A DNA stretch of 64,000 nucleotides from Paenibacillus tianjinensis (GTDB lineage: Bacteria; Bacillota; Bacilli; Paenibacillales; Paenibacillaceae). This document shows, piece after piece, positions 62,047 to 64,000 of this stretch. The notes beneath the pieces were generated by a model. That model was not told the DNA's origin. It was given only the letters and a program-made list of their open reading frames with translations, and did no database searches. Made by a program: the position numbers and the translations under genes. The stretch spans positions 1,240,001 to 1,304,000 of the forward strand of contig NZ_CP070969.1 in NCBI RefSeq assembly GCF_017086365.1, read 5' to 3'. How positions within the stretch are numbered: position 1 is the first letter of the stretch; each line of letters starts with the position of its first letter.

Positions 62047-63009
62047 ATGGTGAAGAATAATCAAAGCAAAATTGTCGATTGCACGATTCGTGATGGAGGA
62101 CTCGTCAACAACTGGGATTTTAGCGTAGAATTTGTGCAGAATCTGTATGCCGGTCTGAATGAAGCCGGTGTTGATTATATGGAAATCGGTTATAAAAACT
62201 CTCCCAAGCTGCTAAAAGGGGCTGAAGATGCAGGCCCATGGCGTTTCCTGAATGATGATTTCCTGCGCAAGGTTATTCCCCAAAAGGGAAACACCAAACT
62301 GTCGGCGCTGGTAGATATCGGGCGGGTGGACGAAAATGATATTCTGCCGCGCAGCGAGAGTATGCTTGACCTGATCCGTGTAGCCTGCTACAGCAAGGAT
62401 GTCGACAAAGCGCTGCAGCTGGTGCAGACTTTCCATGACCGCGGGTATGAAACAACCATTAATATTATGGCTCTGTCCAATGTGATGGAGAATGAGCTGC
62501 TGGAAGCCTTTGAAATGATCCGCGAAAGTGTCGTTGATGTTGTTTATATTGTAGATTCTTACGGCAGTCTTGATCATAACGACATGAAATACCTGGTGGA
62601 CAAGTTCAAAACCCATCTGCCTAACAAACGTCTGGGCGTACATACGCACAACAATCTGCAGCTGGCCTTCTCCAATACTCTTATTGCGGCTGAGCTGGGA
62701 GTAGAACTGCTGGATGCCTCCTGCTACGGAATGGGACGTGCCGCCGGGAACTGCCCGACTGAGCTGCTGGTTACCCACTTGAAGAATACCAAGTATACGC
62801 TGCGTCCGGTTCTTGATATTATCGAGCGTCTGATGATTCCGCTCTGTGAGAAAGAAGAGTGGGGATATATCATTCCATATATGATCACCGGCACTTTGGA
62901 TGAGCACCCGCGCTCAGCGATGGCGCTCCGTTCATCAGAGGATAAAGATAAGGCTGTCGATTTCTATGACAAGCTGACAACGCCTGAGGTTAGCTTCGGA
63001 GATAAATAA
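62047..63009 (+). CDS. DRE-TIM (HMGL-like) aldolase/acyltransferase-family protein
   Basis: The 320-residue TIM barrel has DCTIRDGGLVNNWDF (residues 11-25, the DxRxGG loop of DRE-TIM enzymes) and the metal-binding HTHNNLQLAFSNTL, with the later CYGMGRAAGNCPTE resembling the 4-hydroxy-2-oxovalerate aldolase/isopropylmalate synthase group. It is shorter than LeuA and has no regulatory domain. Metal-dependent C-C bond cleavage or formation is likely, but the substrate is unknown. GAAGGGAG precedes the ATG. Confidence 0.8.
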   Translation: MVKNNQSKIVDCTIRDGGLVNNWDFSVEFVQNLYAGLNEAGVDYMEIGYKNSPKLLKGAEDAGPWRFLNDDFLRKVIPQKGNTKLSALVDIGRVDENDILPRSESMLDLIRVACYSKDVDKALQLVQTFHDRGYETTINIMALSNVMENELLEAFEMIRESVVDVVYIVDSYGSLDHNDMKYLVDKFKTHLPNKRLGVHTHNNLQLAFSNTLIAAELGVELLDASCYGMGRAAGNCPTELLVTHLKNTKYTLRPVLDIIERLMIPLCEKEEWGYIIPYMITGTLDEHPRSAMALRSSEDKDKAVDFYDKLTTPEVSFGDK

Positions 63010-63020
63010 TCGTCTTCATA

Positions 63021-63064
63021 CAAAAGTGCCGACCTCTGCCTCAGAGGGAGGTGCTTTTTCTTTT
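63021..63064 (+). terminator. Probable terminator after the DRE-TIM gene
   Basis: AAAAGTGCCGACCTC and GAGGGAGGTGCTTTTT form an imperfect hairpin with an A-run before it and a T-run at its end. Confidence 0.6.
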
Positions 63065-63082
63065 AAATATAAGTGGTGAGTG

Positions 63083-63110
63083 TAACTTTACAGGACATTA
63101 CAGCCGATAT
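63083..63110 (+). promoter_or_regulatory. Sigma-D (flagellar) type promoter, TAAC-N16-GCCGATAT
   Basis: GCCGATAT (63103-63110) equals the Bacillus sigma-D -10 consensus. TAAC at 63083-63086 is one base off TAAA, with 16-base spacing. It lies about 70 bases before the MASE3 gene. Confidence 0.5.
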
Positions 63111-63179
63111 TTAAATGTAGGGCTCAAATCATTCATTCATCTATATAGTAGATATCATTTTTTTAGACGCGAGGGACTT

Positions 63180-64000
63180 ATGAGACAAGAAGAGAGAAAG
63201 ACAATCCAAGCGGCGATTATAGGGGCCGCACTGTTCCTTCTAATTCAGATTTTCCGTACACCGCTTAGTCACATCGAGAATCAGGATGTACTGCTAGCAC
63301 TCTATCTTATTATCGGCTGCTGCAATATTGCTTTTGGTTTTGCGATTTTTGCCCAAGGATGGCTGTTTTTCTCCGACAAATTATCCAGAGCAAGACTTTA
63401 TACCTCCGCTTTATTTTTAGGAGTATGCATCTTTGATTTTCTACACACCTTAAGTTTTGTAGGAATTCCTGCAATATCTTCTATTATCAGCACGAATCAA
63501 TCCCTTTGGCTGCTTACCTTTTCGCGTCTGGCCAGCGCATTCGGCATACTGTTTATTTTCAGCAAGGAAGACCAGCCTGTATCTGTAACGGGTAAAAAAA
63601 AGGTATTCGGTGTATCGCTCGTACTGATTGCCCTTTCGCTGTCGGTGCTGATCTTTAGCCATTCCATTGCTCAGGGATTTCCGGCCTATTCCTGGGTAAA
63701 CACGATGAAGCATCTGGTGGATATGGCGGTGTTGTTTGTCTATCTGCTTAGTGTCGGCATTATTGTATACCCGGGCAGGGTTGAGAAATCAGCCTCTCTG
63801 CTCATTATTATCCGTGCCCTGATCTTTTTCGCCTTGAGTCAGGTATTCTTCATGAACCTGTTAAGTGTCGGGGAGATGGATTATCTCTTTGGAATGCTCA
63901 GCAGCGGAATAGCTTATTATCTGATGCTCACCGGGGTCTACCGGCTGACAATCGATGAACCTTACCATGAGAATCAGCAGGCGGAAGCACGGATTAACTA
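63180..64000 (+). CDS. MASE3-domain sensor protein, N-terminal part (runs off the window)
   Basis: The frame opens at ATG 63180 (MRQEERKTIQAAIIG) and stays open to the window end, 273 residues. About eight hydrophobic helices are visible, with the MASE3 signature FDFLHTLSFVGIP near 83-95 and FSRLASAFGILF. MASE3 domains sit before PAS, GGDEF or histidine-kinase output domains, and here the output is cut off. The frame continues as hydrophilic residues (DEPYHENQQAEARIN). A sigma-D-like promoter upstream suggests a motility or c-di-GMP link. Confidence 0.85.
   Translation, partial: MRQEERKTIQAAIIGAALFLLIQIFRTPLSHIENQDVLLALYLIIGCCNIAFGFAIFAQGWLFFSDKLSRARLYTSALFLGVCIFDFLHTLSFVGIPAISSIISTNQSLWLLTFSRLASAFGILFIFSKEDQPVSVTGKKKVFGVSLVLIALSLSVLIFSHSIAQGFPAYSWVNTMKHLVDMAVLFVYLLSVGIIVYPGRVEKSASLLIIIRALIFFALSQVFFMNLLSVGEMDYLFGMLSSGIAYYLMLTGVYRLTIDEPYHENQQAEARIN

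Overview
The window looks like a chromosomal stretch of a spore-forming, low-to-mid GC Bacillota, most likely Paenibacillus. The evidence is AGGAGG-type ribosome sites with frequent GTG/TTG starts, an AUU-started infC behind an L20-type leader, a T-box in front of ilvB, a GerA-type germinant-receptor operon, a PerR box and a Fur box of Bacillus type, a NupNOPQ-like nucleoside transporter and a sporulation-kinase-like histidine kinase. I see no tRNA, rRNA, CRISPR array, prophage or defence island.

Layout. 1-2910: a GNAT tail, a HAD phosphatase, an ApbE-type flavin transferase and a TetR regulator. 3046-7160: a mobile-element block, with one complete IS256-family element (9-bp target duplication) followed by two identical 1271-bp IS3-family copies in inverted orientation, forming a palindrome of about 2.7 kb. 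7311-9816: two divergent glycosyltransferases. 10054-15898: a DsbA/FrnE protein, oleate hydratase with a TetR regulator, two hypothetical genes, an RluA-type pseudouridine synthase and a small membrane protein that may be a germinant-receptor D subunit. 15927-19841: the GerA-type receptor operon. 20092-30118: RecQ, a B12-binding radical SAM protein, a GNAT-nucleotidyltransferase fusion, a methyltransferase broken by one stop codon, a lipase-like hydrolase, ManA, a VOC remnant, and MnmM/MnmL for tRNA wobble uridine modification. 30470-36485: TrmB, a UgtP-like glycolipid synthase, a PAP2 phosphatase, a processive GT2 and infC-rpmI-rplT. 36577-42243: an acyl-CoA thioesterase and the nucleoside ABC transporter. 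43420-54390: branched-chain amino-acid synthesis (T-box, ilvB-ilvN-ilvC-leuA, later leuB). leuA and leuB are separated by an ECF sigma/anti-sigma envelope-stress cluster and an aldo-keto reductase. 54453-64000: a PerR-box peroxiredoxin, a small Cys protein, a PAS kinase, leucyl aminopeptidase, the Fur-box feoA-feoB-Cys-rich operon, a DRE-TIM aldolase-like protein, and the start of a MASE3 sensor behind a sigma-D-like promoter.

The least explained signal is a recurrent 5' leader placed immediately before five functionally unrelated genes (glycosyltransferase, recQ, alpha/beta hydrolase, a Gly/Tyr-rich small protein and a membrane protein). A GTTTTG arm upstream is complementary to a CAAAAC arm, and in four copies that second arm runs straight into the Shine-Dalgarno sequence as CAAAACTTTWAGGAG. 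It may be a dispersed post-transcriptional control element. Other unusual items are the giant IS palindrome with a self-complementary spacer, a structured ilvN-ilvC intercistronic RNA, an 84-bp palindromic repeat at 10929, and four degenerate repeats at 23960-24140.
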